From CAYLSV01 sp964386435 (GTDB lineage: Bacteria > Planctomycetota > Phycisphaerae > Tepidisphaerales > Tepidisphaeraceae): a DNA stretch of 64,000 nt. Numbering within the stretch: position 1 is the stretch's first letter; each line of letters starts with the position of its first letter. The stretch lies in assembly GCA_964386435.1 (NCBI GenBank), contig CAYLSV010000004.1:21637-85636 (forward strand). Reading direction: 5' to 3'. Both the position numbers and the translations under genes were made by a program. This document shows positions 7,351-16,262 of this stretch, piece after piece. The notes under the pieces are model-generated. The model searched no databases. It was not told where the DNA came from and saw only the letters and a program-made list of their open reading frames with translations.

Positions 7351-8030
7351 GCCACCCTCGTCTTGCTGTTGCCGCCGCCGCTAACGGCGTTCGGCAATAA
7401 CTCACGGAACAAAGCTTCGACCTCTGTCGCCGCGTCCTCCGACCGCCGGCCCATATGCCAGACGACGCTTCCCTGACCGGGGGCGTCGGCGTAGGTCTGT
7501 CGCAGCGACATGGCCTGCTGCGCGAGCGGCAGATTGAGGGCGGCGGCGGCATCCCGCATGTCCTGCGTCAACCGGTAGTTGCGGCCGACCATGCTTAGCA
7601 CGATGACGGCTTCCGGCTGGCCGTTGCGGATGTCCTGCGACTGCCGGACCACCTCGGTGGCCTTCGCAAGCGCCCTCACCTCCAACATGCTGGCTTTGCA
7701 CGGCACGATGGCAAGGTCGGCCCGCAGCAGTAACGCCCGGCTGGTTTCGCTCTGGCTGCCCGGCCCGTCGGCTACCAAGTAGTCGCACTCGGCCGCTAGC
7801 CCCGGCACTTCATTCAGGATCGCGTTCGGATCGTCGAGCCGCACGGCCTGCACGTCAGGGGCGGCTTCTCGCACCCACTCCGAAGACGATTGCTGCGTGT
7901 CGCAATCGGCCAGGGTGACGCGGTGCCCCTGCTCGTGCAACCACGTTGCAAGATGGACCGACAGCGTCGATTTGCCGACGNNNNNNNNNNCTTTGCTGTT
8001 TGCCACCACGATAATCATGCCTATAGCCAT
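7347..8030 (-). CDS. parA: ParA-family partition ATPase (10 N bases inside Walker A)
   Basis: An ATPase that positions plasmid copies along the nucleoid. From the start at 8030 (MAIGMIIVVANSK, with GAGG 5 to 8 bases upstream) the protein has the deviant Walker A motif, interrupted by the N run but resuming VGKSTLSVHLA, then VTLADCDTQQSSSEW, and CDYLVADGPG as Walker B. About 227 residues is normal for short plasmid ParA proteins without an N-terminal helix-turn-helix. First gene of the parA / partition protein / repA operon, divergent from the relaxase. Possible upstream starts in the same frame extend to 8042. Confidence 0.9.
   Translation of the reverse strand: MAIGMIIVVANSKXXXXVGKSTLSVHLATWLHEQGHRVTLADCDTQQSSSEWVREAAPDVQAVRLDDPNAILNEVPGLAAECDYLVADGPGSQSETSRALLLRADLAIVPCKASMLEVRALAKATEVVRQSQDIRNGQPEAVIVLSMVGRNYRLTQDMRDAAAALNLPLAQQAMSLRQTYADAPGQGSVVWHMGRRSEDAATEVEALFRELLPNAVSGGGNSKTRVA
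7981..7990. other. Assembly gap of 10 N
   Basis: Ten undetermined bases lie within the parA P-loop codons. The frame is open on both sides and the family motif expects about four codons here, so the true gap size is close to the N count. Confidence 0.98.
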
Positions 8031-8075
8031 GCCACACCTCACGGTCGCATGTCAACAACTATGTGGGTCGTGGGT

Positions 8076-8095
8076 CTTGTCGACATGTCGACAAG
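8076..8095. promoter_or_regulatory. Perfect 20-bp palindrome between parA and the relaxase
   Basis: CTTGTCGACATGTCGACAAG is its own reverse complement. It lies in the 264-bp divergent gap (8031-8294), with further CATGTC half-sites at about 8049 and 8104. It is a candidate operator or centromere for the ParA/RHH pair, or for control of the relaxase gene. An oriT should also lie in or near this gap, upstream of the relaxase, but I cannot identify a nic site. Confidence 0.6.
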
Positions 8096-8294
8096 CTGGC
8101 ATGTCGCCTGCCTTGACGCGGGCCATTCCGTCCAGTCGGTAGTATTCGCGGCGAAACGTCCTACTGCAATGCAGAGGGGAGATGTCTGTAGCTACTTACT
8201 ATTCCGACCAACGGCGGATGCGACCGGACGATTTTCCTTGCCACGGGTCGAAGCTGATCTAGATTACTGCGGCAGAGGGAAGTGAAACTGTCAT

Positions 8295-10958
8295 ATGTTA
8301 AGAATCACGCCGCAGAAGTCGGCGAGTGGGGCCAAGTCCTACTTCGCTCACTCGGACTATTACAGCGATGGTCAGGAACTGGTCGGCCAATGGGGCGGCA
8401 AGGGTGCCGTGATGCTTGGCCTGTTCGGCGAGGTGGACAAGCACGCTTTCGAGCGGCTTTGCGATAACCAGCGGCCGGACGGACAAGGGCCGCTGACGGC
8501 GCTGACCCGTGGCAACCGCCGCGTCGGGTACGATCTGACATGGTCGGCACCCAAATCGGTGTCACTGGTTCATGCACTCACCGGTGATGAGCGGATCACC
8601 GACGCCTTCCGGGCGTCGATCAACGACACGATGCACGAAATGGAAGCGGACATGCAGTCGCGTGTTAGGGGCGGGGGCAGGCAGGAAGATCGCGACACCG
8701 GCAATCTGCTGTGGGCAGAGTTCGTTCACCTCACCAGCCGCCCGGTCGGCGGCGTGCCGACGCCGCAGCTGCACGCTCACTGCTTCACGATTAACGCCAC
8801 CTTTGACCGGCACGAAGGGCGCTGGAAAGCCGGGCAGTTCGGCAAGATCAAAGGTGATGCCTACTACTGGCAGGCGGTCCAGCAGGCACGGTTTGCCCGC
8901 TCGCTGCAAACGCTCGGCTACGCGGTGCGGCCCACCAAAGATGCGTTCGAGATTGACGGCATCGCTGATGCCACGGTGCGGAAGTTCTCGAAGCGAACCG
9001 CCCTCATTGAGCGGGTAGCGGCAGAACTCGGGATCACCGATCCCAAACGCAAAGGCGAGCTAGGCGCAACCACACGCGAGAAGAAGGCGCAAGCAGTGCC
9101 GTACTCGCGGCTGGTTGAGCATTGGCAGACGGAACTCGAAGAGGGTGAGCGCGACGCGCTGCAAAGGGTTGCAGCCCATGATGCACCAGCACCTGAAACC
9201 GATGACGCACACCACGTGCAACACGCCGTCGATCACGGATTTGAGCGTGCATCGGTACAGGACGAACGCCGCCTGTTGACGGCGGCGCTTCGGCACGGCA
9301 TCGGCCGTGTCACACCGCAAGGTGTACGCGATGCCTTCGGCAAGCTCGACCTGCTGAAACGCACGGAAGGCAACCAGACATGGACCACGACGCGGCAGGT
9401 ACTGGCCGAAGAACGACGGGTGATCGCCTTCGCCGCCAACGGCAAACTTAGCTGCCGGCCACTCGTCGCGGAAGACAAGGTGCATTGGCATGATGAACGG
9501 TTGAGCAACGAACAGCGCAATGCCGTGCGGCACGTCATTACCTCACCGGATCGCGTGACGTTGCTTCGCGGCGTGGCCGGGACGGGGAAGACGACGCTGA
9601 CCCGTGAGGCCGTGACGCAGATTGAAGCGGCCGGCAAACGGGTGGCCATGCTCGCTCCCTCGGCAGAAGCCTCACGCGGCGTGCTGCGTGATGAAGGGTT
9701 CGCCGATGCGGACACGCTGGCGCGGTTCCTGATCGACGACAAGATGCAGCAGGAGGCGAGGGGCGGTGTGATCTGGCTCGATGAAGCAAGTCTGGTCGGC
9801 AGCGGCACGATGGACCGGCTGTTCAAGGTCGCGGATCAACTGGACGCACGGGTGGTGCTGGCTGGCGACAAGCGCCAGCTGGCAAGCGTCGAACGCGGTG
9901 CACCGCTGCGGGTGCTGGAAGACTTAGCCGGTCTGCCGGTGGCCGAAGTAACCGACATTCGGCGGCAATCCGGCAAATATAAACAGGCGGTAACAGCATT
10001 ATCACGCGGCGACGCGGCCGGCGGGCTGCACACGCTCGACGGGCTGGGCTGGATCAAGGACATGCCGGATGACAACCCGTATCAGCAGCTGGCCGATGAA
10101 TACGCCGCTGCCACGGGCAAGGGCCAGTCGGCCTTGATCGTCTGCGCTACTCACGCGGAAGGTGCGAAGGTCACGCAGGCCGTGCGTGACACGCTGCGGA
10201 AGGCCGGCAGGATCGACGGAAAAGAACATGAAGTGCAACGCCTCGTGCCTCTGCACTGGACCGCCGCCGAGCGGGCGGACCCTGCCCGGTATGCCGGTGA
10301 TGAAGTCGTTCAGTTTCAACGCAACGCCGGCCGGTTCAAAGCCGGTGAGCGTGTAGCGGCAAGCGACGTGCTGCCGCACCTGACGCCGAAGCTCGCCGGG
10401 TGCTTTGCTACCTACGGCCGCGATACACTTTTCGTCAGCCAAGGCGACGCCGTGCGAGTCACCGCTAACGGCAAGACGGCAGATGGCACGCACCGGCTGA
10501 ACAACGGGGCCATCTACTTCGTGGCCGGCTTCGACCGGGCAGGCAATATGAAGCTAAACAACGGCTGGACGGTGGATACCCATTTCGGCCACCTTGCCAG
10601 CGGATTCGTCATGACCGATTTCGCTTCGCAAGGCCGCACCGTGGACCGCGTGCTGATCGCCGCCCCCGCGGCGACATTCCCGGCCGGATCGCGTGAGGGT
10701 TTCTACGTGGCCGCATCTCGCGGCAGGAAGTCCGCGACGATCTACACCGATGACAAGGCGGGCCTGCTGGACGTTGCCGCGAAGCAACGGCCGCGACCCG
10801 CTGCGATTGAACTGCTCGAGTCGAAGCAGCGGCCCGATCCGCTTCACCCGGTGAAGGCGATGTTCGACCGCCTGCGTACGACGGCACAGCTTGCCGCCAA
10901 GCATGCTGCTCAGCTGCGTGAGAATCAACGCGAACCGGAGCTAGCCCATGCACGATGA
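8295..10958 (+). CDS. MobF conjugative relaxase-helicase (TrwC/TraI family)
   Basis: Nicks oriT and unwinds the transferred strand. The N-terminal TrwC-type relaxase domain (about 1-300) begins MLRITPQKSASGAKSYFAHS, with clustered tyrosines SDYYSDGQ in the position of the catalytic Tyr residues. Its metal-binding His motif is PQLHAHCFTINATFD. The C-terminal half is a RecD-like helicase: Walker A LRGVAGTGKTTLTREAV, Walker B IWLDEASLVG, and VLAGDKRQLASVERGAPL as motif III. At 887 residues it is similar to TrwC. It overlaps the next gene by 11 bp. It heads a plus-strand run of genes leading to the coupling protein, and should pair with the T4CP at 14095. Confidence 0.95.
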   Translation: MLRITPQKSASGAKSYFAHSDYYSDGQELVGQWGGKGAVMLGLFGEVDKHAFERLCDNQRPDGQGPLTALTRGNRRVGYDLTWSAPKSVSLVHALTGDERITDAFRASINDTMHEMEADMQSRVRGGGRQEDRDTGNLLWAEFVHLTSRPVGGVPTPQLHAHCFTINATFDRHEGRWKAGQFGKIKGDAYYWQAVQQARFARSLQTLGYAVRPTKDAFEIDGIADATVRKFSKRTALIERVAAELGITDPKRKGELGATTREKKAQAVPYSRLVEHWQTELEEGERDALQRVAAHDAPAPETDDAHHVQHAVDHGFERASVQDERRLLTAALRHGIGRVTPQGVRDAFGKLDLLKRTEGNQTWTTTRQVLAEERRVIAFAANGKLSCRPLVAEDKVHWHDERLSNEQRNAVRHVITSPDRVTLLRGVAGTGKTTLTREAVTQIEAAGKRVAMLAPSAEASRGVLRDEGFADADTLARFLIDDKMQQEARGGVIWLDEASLVGSGTMDRLFKVADQLDARVVLAGDKRQLASVERGAPLRVLEDLAGLPVAEVTDIRRQSGKYKQAVTALSRGDAAGGLHTLDGLGWIKDMPDDNPYQQLADEYAAATGKGQSALIVCATHAEGAKVTQAVRDTLRKAGRIDGKEHEVQRLVPLHWTAAERADPARYAGDEVVQFQRNAGRFKAGERVAASDVLPHLTPKLAGCFATYGRDTLFVSQGDAVRVTANGKTADGTHRLNNGAIYFVAGFDRAGNMKLNNGWTVDTHFGHLASGFVMTDFASQGRTVDRVLIAAPAATFPAGSREGFYVAASRGRKSATIYTDDKAGLLDVAAKQRPRPAAIELLESKQRPDPLHPVKAMFDRLRTTAQLAAKHAAQLRENQREPELAHAR

Positions 10959-11385
10959 CGCACACGTCAAGTCGCACTTGCGGGGATTCATTGACCGCAC
11001 ACCCCGTACAAGGACGGCGGCGAATGAGGACGACGCGCTGCCGTCTGTTGGCGACGGGGAGTATCAGGCGCACGGCCGTGCGGCAGCCAAGCCGCTGTTT
11101 GCCATTCACTTTGCCGAGCCGGACGGCAGTATCCGCACCTTCCAGTATCAGCACCTGATGTCTGATTCCCGCTACCGGCCGGGTGAGATACGGCTTGTCT
11201 TCCTCGCCGCTCGCCCGGTCGCTGTGACGATCTGCGGCCGGAACCTGCGGCAGCTTTACGATGGCCTGCATCGACACGTCATCTCGTGGGTGATGGCAGC
11301 CGGTGAGGGACGAGACTTCACCGATGGTGACACGGCGTTGGTTACCGGCATAGGATTCGACGACGCATGGACTCCTCAAGCCTAA
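10948..11385 (+). CDS. Hypothetical protein downstream of relaxase
   Basis: A 145-residue protein overlapping both the relaxase 3' end (11 bp) and the next gene (19 bp), which supports translation as part of the transfer operon. The N-terminal 40 residues are polar. The middle (FAIHFAEPDGSIRTFQYQHL onward) looks like a small beta-rich domain, and the C-terminal part is helical (LRQLYDGLHRHVISWVM). I recognise no family. Its position suggests a role tied to mobilisation or element maintenance. Confidence 0.7.
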   Translation: MHDDAHVKSHLRGFIDRTPRTRTAANEDDALPSVGDGEYQAHGRAAAKPLFAIHFAEPDGSIRTFQYQHLMSDSRYRPGEIRLVFLAARPVAVTICGRNLRQLYDGLHRHVISWVMAAGEGRDFTDGDTALVTGIGFDDAWTPQA

Positions 11386-11735
11386 CAGTTCAGGTCTCGG
11401 AGGACGGCGTTGACGCTGTGGTTGAGGTGCCGTCAGCATGTAACGGGGAGGCTGCCTCGAAGCAGCTTCAGGGCATTATTGCTCTTCTCCAATGCACCAC
11501 GATGGAAGTCGTAGTGGTTGATGCGGAGACTATCGCACCAACCGACCAGCCCGCTGCACGCTCTGCTCGTTCACGGCCGCGGGTTCGCCGGGTTCGTCGT
11601 CGGCTGCCACGCCAACGGCAGGTGGCATTTGGTCGTGCTTCGGGTCTCATCCGGCAGTCGATCCGCAGCGTGCAAGATGCTCCCGGCGTCTGGTCTGCGG
11701 GCACCTCGATCATCTACCACCCATTGCAGCGTTGA
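11367..11735 (+). CDS. Hypothetical protein with Arg-rich middle
   Basis: A 122-residue protein that starts within the end of the preceding gene. The first 55 residues are acidic and helical. The next 35 are strongly basic (RPRVRRVRRRLPRQRQ), followed by a short C-terminal segment with APGVWSAGTSIIYHP, which looks like an ordered conserved tail. The basic stretch could bind nucleic acid. A competing frame (11518-11805) is also open here, so a frameshift near 11550 cannot be excluded. No family is recognised. Confidence 0.5.
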   Translation: MDSSSLTVQVSEDGVDAVVEVPSACNGEAASKQLQGIIALLQCTTMEVVVVDAETIAPTDQPAARSARSRPRVRRVRRRLPRQRQVAFGRASGLIRQSIRSVQDAPGVWSAGTSIIYHPLQR

Positions 11736-11797
11736 GTTGCTGACGCTGCCCGGACCGGGCAGCTGCCCCCATTGGGGCCGTCAGCACCTCGGCCGCG

Positions 11798-12595
11798 ATG
11801 GATAACTTCAACCAAAACACACGTGCGCTGCGCGCTACTTCCTTCCCGCTGATCGACCCGTTCGATCCGTTCACTGAGCAACTGCGCGAAGACTTCCATC
11901 TTCGCCTAGGAGTTGACGACGAAGAACCTGCCTACGAAGCACGTGCCTTCACGACCTTCATGATCGGATACCGCGCTCCGTGGATTGGCTCGCTGGTAGC
12001 CGACCTACAGACCGGCCGTTGGGGAATCGGGACCACGCGGCAAGATTTGACAGACGCTATCGGCTTCGAGATCGGGATCGAGTGGGTGACCAATGCTCGC
12101 AATAGCGGCATCATCACCGCTGAAGCATTGATGATGCTGTTGACGCTCCCAACTCGTCCCGTAGATTGGGAACCAGATCTGGAGTTGCTTCGCCCTCTCA
12201 TGCTGCGAAGCGGATTCATGGCTGTTGCGACCATGCTCGGCGGTTTGCAGCAGGAAGCAACCGGAGTGGAGCCGGAGCCGCTGAACGAGTTTCGTCACGA
12301 ACTGATCTGCGACATGTTCCACAGGCCGGGCGTCTGGAACACGATCCTTGCCCGTGGGAGCGAGCAGGCTATCAGACAACGTATTCGTGGGGTACAGCGC
12401 GAGTTCAGTAGCTCTTTGATTCCTGCCTGGAACAACGCCAGCATCCAGAAGAAGAAGCGGAAGAACCTGCTGGACGTTCTGGATGAGAAGAAGTGCTGCA
12501 TCTCGTGGGTGTTCAAGCTACGGAACGACTGGCTCGCGGTCTACACTGAGACTGCGACACTGCTCCCGGCCAGCGACATGTTCCGCGAGGATTGA
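11798..12595 (+). CDS. Hypothetical helical protein
   Basis: A 265-residue protein of unknown family, beginning MDNFNQNTRALRATSFPLID. It is mostly helical, has no signal peptide or clear transmembrane segment, and includes a lysine-rich patch (SIQKKKRKNLLDVLDEKKC) near residue 220. It lies in the same direction as the relaxase, 62 bp after the previous gene. The start ATG at 11798 lacks a strong Shine-Dalgarno. Base use matches the element rather than the host. Function unknown. Confidence 0.65.
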   Translation: MDNFNQNTRALRATSFPLIDPFDPFTEQLREDFHLRLGVDDEEPAYEARAFTTFMIGYRAPWIGSLVADLQTGRWGIGTTRQDLTDAIGFEIGIEWVTNARNSGIITAEALMMLLTLPTRPVDWEPDLELLRPLMLRSGFMAVATMLGGLQQEATGVEPEPLNEFRHELICDMFHRPGVWNTILARGSEQAIRQRIRGVQREFSSSLIPAWNNASIQKKKRKNLLDVLDEKKCCISWVFKLRNDWLAVYTETATLLPASDMFRED

Positions 12596-12619
12596 CTTTG
12601 CCGCTGAACTGCGGTACCG

Positions 12620-12922
12620 ATGAAGCAGCAAACGGGAGACATCGACAGCTTGACGATTGAGACAGACATACCGCCTCTTGGCGGCACGCAGCATCCGGTC
12701 ACCGCGCGTGACGTGATCGACGTGACCAGCGGAAAGGGAACGGAAGACCAACGGCAGCGAGTAACGGCGGCCCTTGAGGACAAAGATTCCGATCTCAACA
12801 AATCACATGAGCGAACTGCCGAATGGGCCAAACGACTGCCATCGGCAGGCAACGGCGACTACTCAGCGCTGGAACGGCTTCGGGGTGATCCTGACTACGA
12901 CAACAAGGATCGTGGCCGCTAG
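12620..12922 (+). CDS. Small hydrophilic hypothetical protein
   Basis: A 100-residue protein rich in Asp, Glu, Lys and Arg, beginning MKQQTGDIDSLTIETDIPPL. It is probably largely disordered, with one charged helix (about 50-80). Short spacing (24 bp) from the previous gene fits an operon. I see no family motif; it may be an accessory protein of the element. Confidence 0.5.
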   Translation: MKQQTGDIDSLTIETDIPPLGGTQHPVTARDVIDVTSGKGTEDQRQRVTAALEDKDSDLNKSHERTAEWAKRLPSAGNGDYSALERLRGDPDYDNKDRGR

Positions 12923-12998
12923 CGCTCCGGCATAATCTGCAAGAGGATGGACTGGGTTCACTACATGGGCGTCTGAGGACGTGGCATAAGGGTGGCCC

Positions 12999-13820
12999 AT
13001 GCGAAACCTACGCAACGTTCCTATCGCTTCGGTCGTCCGCGACCCTAAACAACCCCGCACCACCTTCGACGAAGCCGAGCTAGCCGCTCTGGCTGAAAAT
13101 CTGCTGACCTGCGGGCAGCAGGTGCCCGTCCTCGTCTATCAGGACGGTGACACGCTACGCCTCCTCGATGGCGAACGCCGGTGGCGTGCCGCCAAGCTCG
13201 CCGGCATCCCTGAACTGACGGCGGTTGTGCTGGCGGAGAAGCCGGACCCGACGCAGTTGGCTCTTGCTCAAGGATCGATCGACCTGCACCGTCGGCAGCT
13301 GTCGCCGATGGAACGCAGCCGGCTGGTCGGCCGCATTCTTGAGCAAACGAATTGCACGGCAGCCGAAGCCGGCAAGCAGCTGGGGATTAGTCAGTCGGCC
13401 GTTTCCAAGCTGATGGCCTACGCCAAGCTGCACCCGGACATTCAGCAGCAGTTGGAGTCCGGCAAGCTCGATGGCGAGCGGGCCTACCTGCTCGCTGGCG
13501 AACCCGACCATGCCAAGCAGCTGGCGTTGCTGCCGAACGTGCTGTCCGGGAGTCGTGACGATGCCCGCAGGACCGTCAGGAAGGCACCTAGAAGCGCCGA
13601 GGCGTTCAAGCTGGCACCTAAGCCTGCCAACATCCGCTTCGCGATGCCAGGCGGCTATGTGGTGGCCCTTAAAGGGGATGCGGTCACGCTGCAAGATGCC
13701 GTTGAAGTCCTGTCAGAAACGCTAAAGCAGCTGAAAAAGGGGCTGAATCAGGGGCTGGACGTGCAGACACAAGCTCGCGTCATGCGTGACGCCGTCGCCG
13801 CTCGAAAGGGGGCAGCATGA
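12999..13820 (+). CDS. ParB/Spo0J-family DNA-binding protein
   Basis: A 273-residue protein with the ParB N-terminal CTP-binding domain: VPIASVVRDPKQPRTTFDEA, and the C-box-like LLDGERRWRAAKLAG. A helix-turn-helix follows (NCTAAEAGKQLGISQSAVSK). The C-terminal 80 residues are less like classical ParB. It is not beside the parA at 7.3-8.0 kb, and that parA already has its own small partner. Here it overlaps a small membrane gene by ATGA and sits just before the coupling protein, so it may act in transfer or stabilisation rather than in classical partition. Confidence 0.88.
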   Translation: MRNLRNVPIASVVRDPKQPRTTFDEAELAALAENLLTCGQQVPVLVYQDGDTLRLLDGERRWRAAKLAGIPELTAVVLAEKPDPTQLALAQGSIDLHRRQLSPMERSRLVGRILEQTNCTAAEAGKQLGISQSAVSKLMAYAKLHPDIQQQLESGKLDGERAYLLAGEPDHAKQLALLPNVLSGSRDDARRTVRKAPRSAEAFKLAPKPANIRFAMPGGYVVALKGDAVTLQDAVEVLSETLKQLKKGLNQGLDVQTQARVMRDAVAARKGAA

Positions 13821-14107
13821 AGTCGCTGATTCCGCTGGCCGGCTGGTCATTCTTCCTGTGCGTGCTGGCCGCCTCATGTGCGAGCGATGCACAACCGCGT
13901 GTGCTGGTCGGTATGGTCCACCCTGCATTTCCCGGTGTGCCGGTCGCTGTCCCGGTGGTGCTTGGCATCACCGGCACCGGAGCGCTCTACATCGTGCATC
14001 TGACGCGGCGCATGCAGGCCAAGATGGATCGGGAGCTACGAGATACCGAAACGCTCCTGGCGAACCTTCGCCGACGACGGGAAGGGGGCCGCTCATGTGG
14101 CCGTTGA
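13817..14107 (+). CDS. Small membrane protein, possible lipoprotein
   Basis: A 96-residue protein overlapping the ParB-like gene by 4 bp (ATGA) and the coupling protein by 13 bp. The N-terminal hydrophobic segment ends LAASCASD, a plausible lipobox. A second hydrophobic segment (about 38-60, PVAVPVVLGITGTGALYIVH) is followed by a basic charged helix. It is probably an inner-membrane accessory of the coupling protein, inferred from the tight gene overlap. Confidence 0.7.
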   Translation: MKSLIPLAGWSFFLCVLAASCASDAQPRVLVGMVHPAFPGVPVAVPVVLGITGTGALYIVHLTRRMQAKMDRELRDTETLLANLRRRREGGRSCGR

Positions 14108-15543
14108 ATTTGCTCGGCTCGGCTGTGCGTGACCCACTGGAACGCGAGGTTATCCGCTGGAACCGTCGCGACGCCATGAGTGTGCGGCACCTGCTCAACG
14201 GCGGGGCTGCCATCTTCGGGCGAAGCGGCTCTGGAAAGTCAAGCGGCAGCGGCCGGGCACTCGCCGCCGCAGTCGTGGGCCTGCCGCGTAGCGGTGGATT
14301 AATCCTCTCTGCAAAGCCGGAAGACAAAGACGATTGGCAGGCACTGTTTGCGGCCGCCGGTCGCTCCGATGATCTAGTGATCTTCGCTCCCGGCGAAGCG
14401 CAGCGCTGCAACTTCCTTGATGTCGAGCAGCAGCAGGGCGCGGAACCCCGCGACCTGACGCGGCTGCTCATGACGCTGGCCGAAGTGCTGTCACGCGGTG
14501 ACGGTGCGGGCGGTGGAGAGGACGGCAGGTTCTGGGAGCAGCAGCAGGAACGCTTGCTATTCTGTTCCATCGTTGTGCTGGTGCTGGCCCTCGGACGGCT
14601 CACCGTCCCGGACCTGCACCGCTTCATTCAGACGGCACCGACTTCGACGGACCAGCTGACCGATGAGGCATGGCGCGGTGAGTTCTGCAATGACTGCCTC
14701 AAACGCGCTCACGACCGCCAGAAGACCACCATCAACCAGCACAACTTCGACCTGGCCATGGGCTACTGGCTCGGAGAGTTCCCGCGATTAGCGGATAAGA
14801 CCCGCAGCAGCATCCTCGCTGGTGTCTTCGCCATTCTGCACGTCTTCAACACGGGCAACGTCCGTGAACTGGTGTCGAACGACACCACCATCTCACCGGC
14901 CGATATGGCGGCCGGCAGATGGGTGCTGGTGGACATGCCACCGGCGGTGCATGGTGACGCCGGCCGGCTCGTCGCGGCCGGCTGGAAGCTCGTCACGCAG
15001 CGTTGGAACCTCCGCCGCAAGGCGGTGGCTACCACGCCCGTCAACGTGATCTGGGCCGACGAATGCCAAGAGTTTGTCACCAGCTTCGACGCGCCCTATC
15101 TGGCTCAATGCCGCAGCCACAAAGGTTGCATGATCTACCTGACGCAGTCGCTGCACAGCTACTACGCCGCGATGCCGGGACCGGCGGGCAAGCACGCGAC
15201 GGACGCGCTGCTGACCAACTTCGGCACGAAGCTGTTTCACTCGCTCGGCGATGTCGAGACGGCCGACTACGCCAGCGGGCTGGTCGGCCGCGTCCTTCAA
15301 ACCTTCGTCGGCGGCTCGATGAACCCGGCCGAGTCGATGACGCAGGCCATGTTCGGGCAACGCCAGTTCACCGGCAACTTCAACGAAAGCTTTGAGGTCG
15401 AATTGCAGCCGGCCGTCTTCATGCACAAGCTCCGCACCGGCGGGCCAGTTAACAACTTTCAATGTGATGCCATCCTGATTCGATCCGGCGAGCCATTCGC
15501 CAACGGCAGGAACTGGCTGCCTGTCAGCTTCAAGCAGAACTGA
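14095..15543 (+). CDS. Type IV coupling protein (VirD4/TraD family ATPase)
   Basis: Brings the relaxosome to a type IV secretion channel and pumps DNA. The start at 14095 (MWPLNLLGSAVRDPLEREVI) follows GAAGGGGG; the frame is open further upstream but would overlap the ParB gene. The 482-residue protein has Walker A IFGRSGSGKSS, and Walker B VIWADECQEF followed by a Gln-rich motif (MIYLTQSLHSYY). It has no long N-terminal transmembrane region, so the overlapping small membrane protein may supply the anchor. It pairs with the MobF relaxase. No VirB-type genes are visible nearby. Confidence 0.88.
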   Translation: MWPLNLLGSAVRDPLEREVIRWNRRDAMSVRHLLNGGAAIFGRSGSGKSSGSGRALAAAVVGLPRSGGLILSAKPEDKDDWQALFAAAGRSDDLVIFAPGEAQRCNFLDVEQQQGAEPRDLTRLLMTLAEVLSRGDGAGGGEDGRFWEQQQERLLFCSIVVLVLALGRLTVPDLHRFIQTAPTSTDQLTDEAWRGEFCNDCLKRAHDRQKTTINQHNFDLAMGYWLGEFPRLADKTRSSILAGVFAILHVFNTGNVRELVSNDTTISPADMAAGRWVLVDMPPAVHGDAGRLVAAGWKLVTQRWNLRRKAVATTPVNVIWADECQEFVTSFDAPYLAQCRSHKGCMIYLTQSLHSYYAAMPGPAGKHATDALLTNFGTKLFHSLGDVETADYASGLVGRVLQTFVGGSMNPAESMTQAMFGQRQFTGNFNESFEVELQPAVFMHKLRTGGPVNNFQCDAILIRSGEPFANGRNWLPVSFKQN

Positions 15544-15600
15544 TTCATCCTCCTATCGCCCACTCGAATGCCCGCCGCAACGCGGGTGCAAGGTACTTTC

Positions 15601-16170
15601 ATGCAGAACGAATCCACCCCTATTCGCGATCTGACTGCGACCGTCAACAACGGCATGAGCGGCGGCTATCTATTGCTCAACTGTGCCGCCACGCTGGTGA
15701 CTCCCATTACTCGCGGTGTGTTCGGCTCGCACGCCCTTGGCGTGAACGGCATCATCACCTGCGTTGGGCTGATCTACTTCGCGGTCGCCCACCCGCCCGC
15801 CATGATCTACCTGGCGGTGTGGCTTGCCTTTCTCGTCTGCCGCCGCATCGCGACATTCGAGCGGATGCGTCGCCGCGTCCCTATTCACTCCAAATACAAC
15901 GGCTATCCGTGGCTGGCGCTTCGCCTGATGCCACTGGTCAAGAATGAAGTGCTGTCCAAGTGCCTCGTTGAACCGGTGCTGGTTGCAGCGGTCGGCCTGC
16001 TCGTCATCCGGTGGGACGAACCGCTGGGCTGGATGTTCCTGATCGCCGCAAGCGGCATCTACTTCACCAGCTACATGGACCGCGTCTGCGACGCCAACGC
16101 GCTGCGGGCCATGCGTGATGCCAGCATCGAGCAACGCACGCTCGCGAGTCGCTTTCGCGGTCAGCTGTAA
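15601..16170 (+). CDS. Multi-pass membrane protein of the element
   Basis: About 189 residues with hydrophobic stretches near residues 40-75 (ALGVNGIITCVGLIYFAVAH and the following MIYLAVWLAFLVC) and 115-150 (VLVAAVGLLVI, WMFLIAASGIYFTSY). The start at 15601 follows AAGG at a normal distance; an upstream ATG at 15568 is in frame. It follows the coupling protein in the same direction. I do not recognise a family; a role in transfer is only suggested by position. Confidence 0.65.
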   Translation: MQNESTPIRDLTATVNNGMSGGYLLLNCAATLVTPITRGVFGSHALGVNGIITCVGLIYFAVAHPPAMIYLAVWLAFLVCRRIATFERMRRRVPIHSKYNGYPWLALRLMPLVKNEVLSKCLVEPVLVAAVGLLVIRWDEPLGWMFLIAASGIYFTSYMDRVCDANALRAMRDASIEQRTLASRFRGQL

Positions 16171-16262
16171 CACGTTTCGACACGCCGTAGCTGCGCCGCC
16201 GGCAGCGTCGGTTGTGGTCTGTCCCTTCCTCTCCGGCGGCACCAGCTGAAAGGACAACTGCC

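Noticed and set aside
11518..11805. Alternative 95-residue frame overlapping 11367-11735
   Set aside because: The 11367 frame overlaps its upstream neighbour in operon style and has a better ordered C-terminus; kept only as an alternative.
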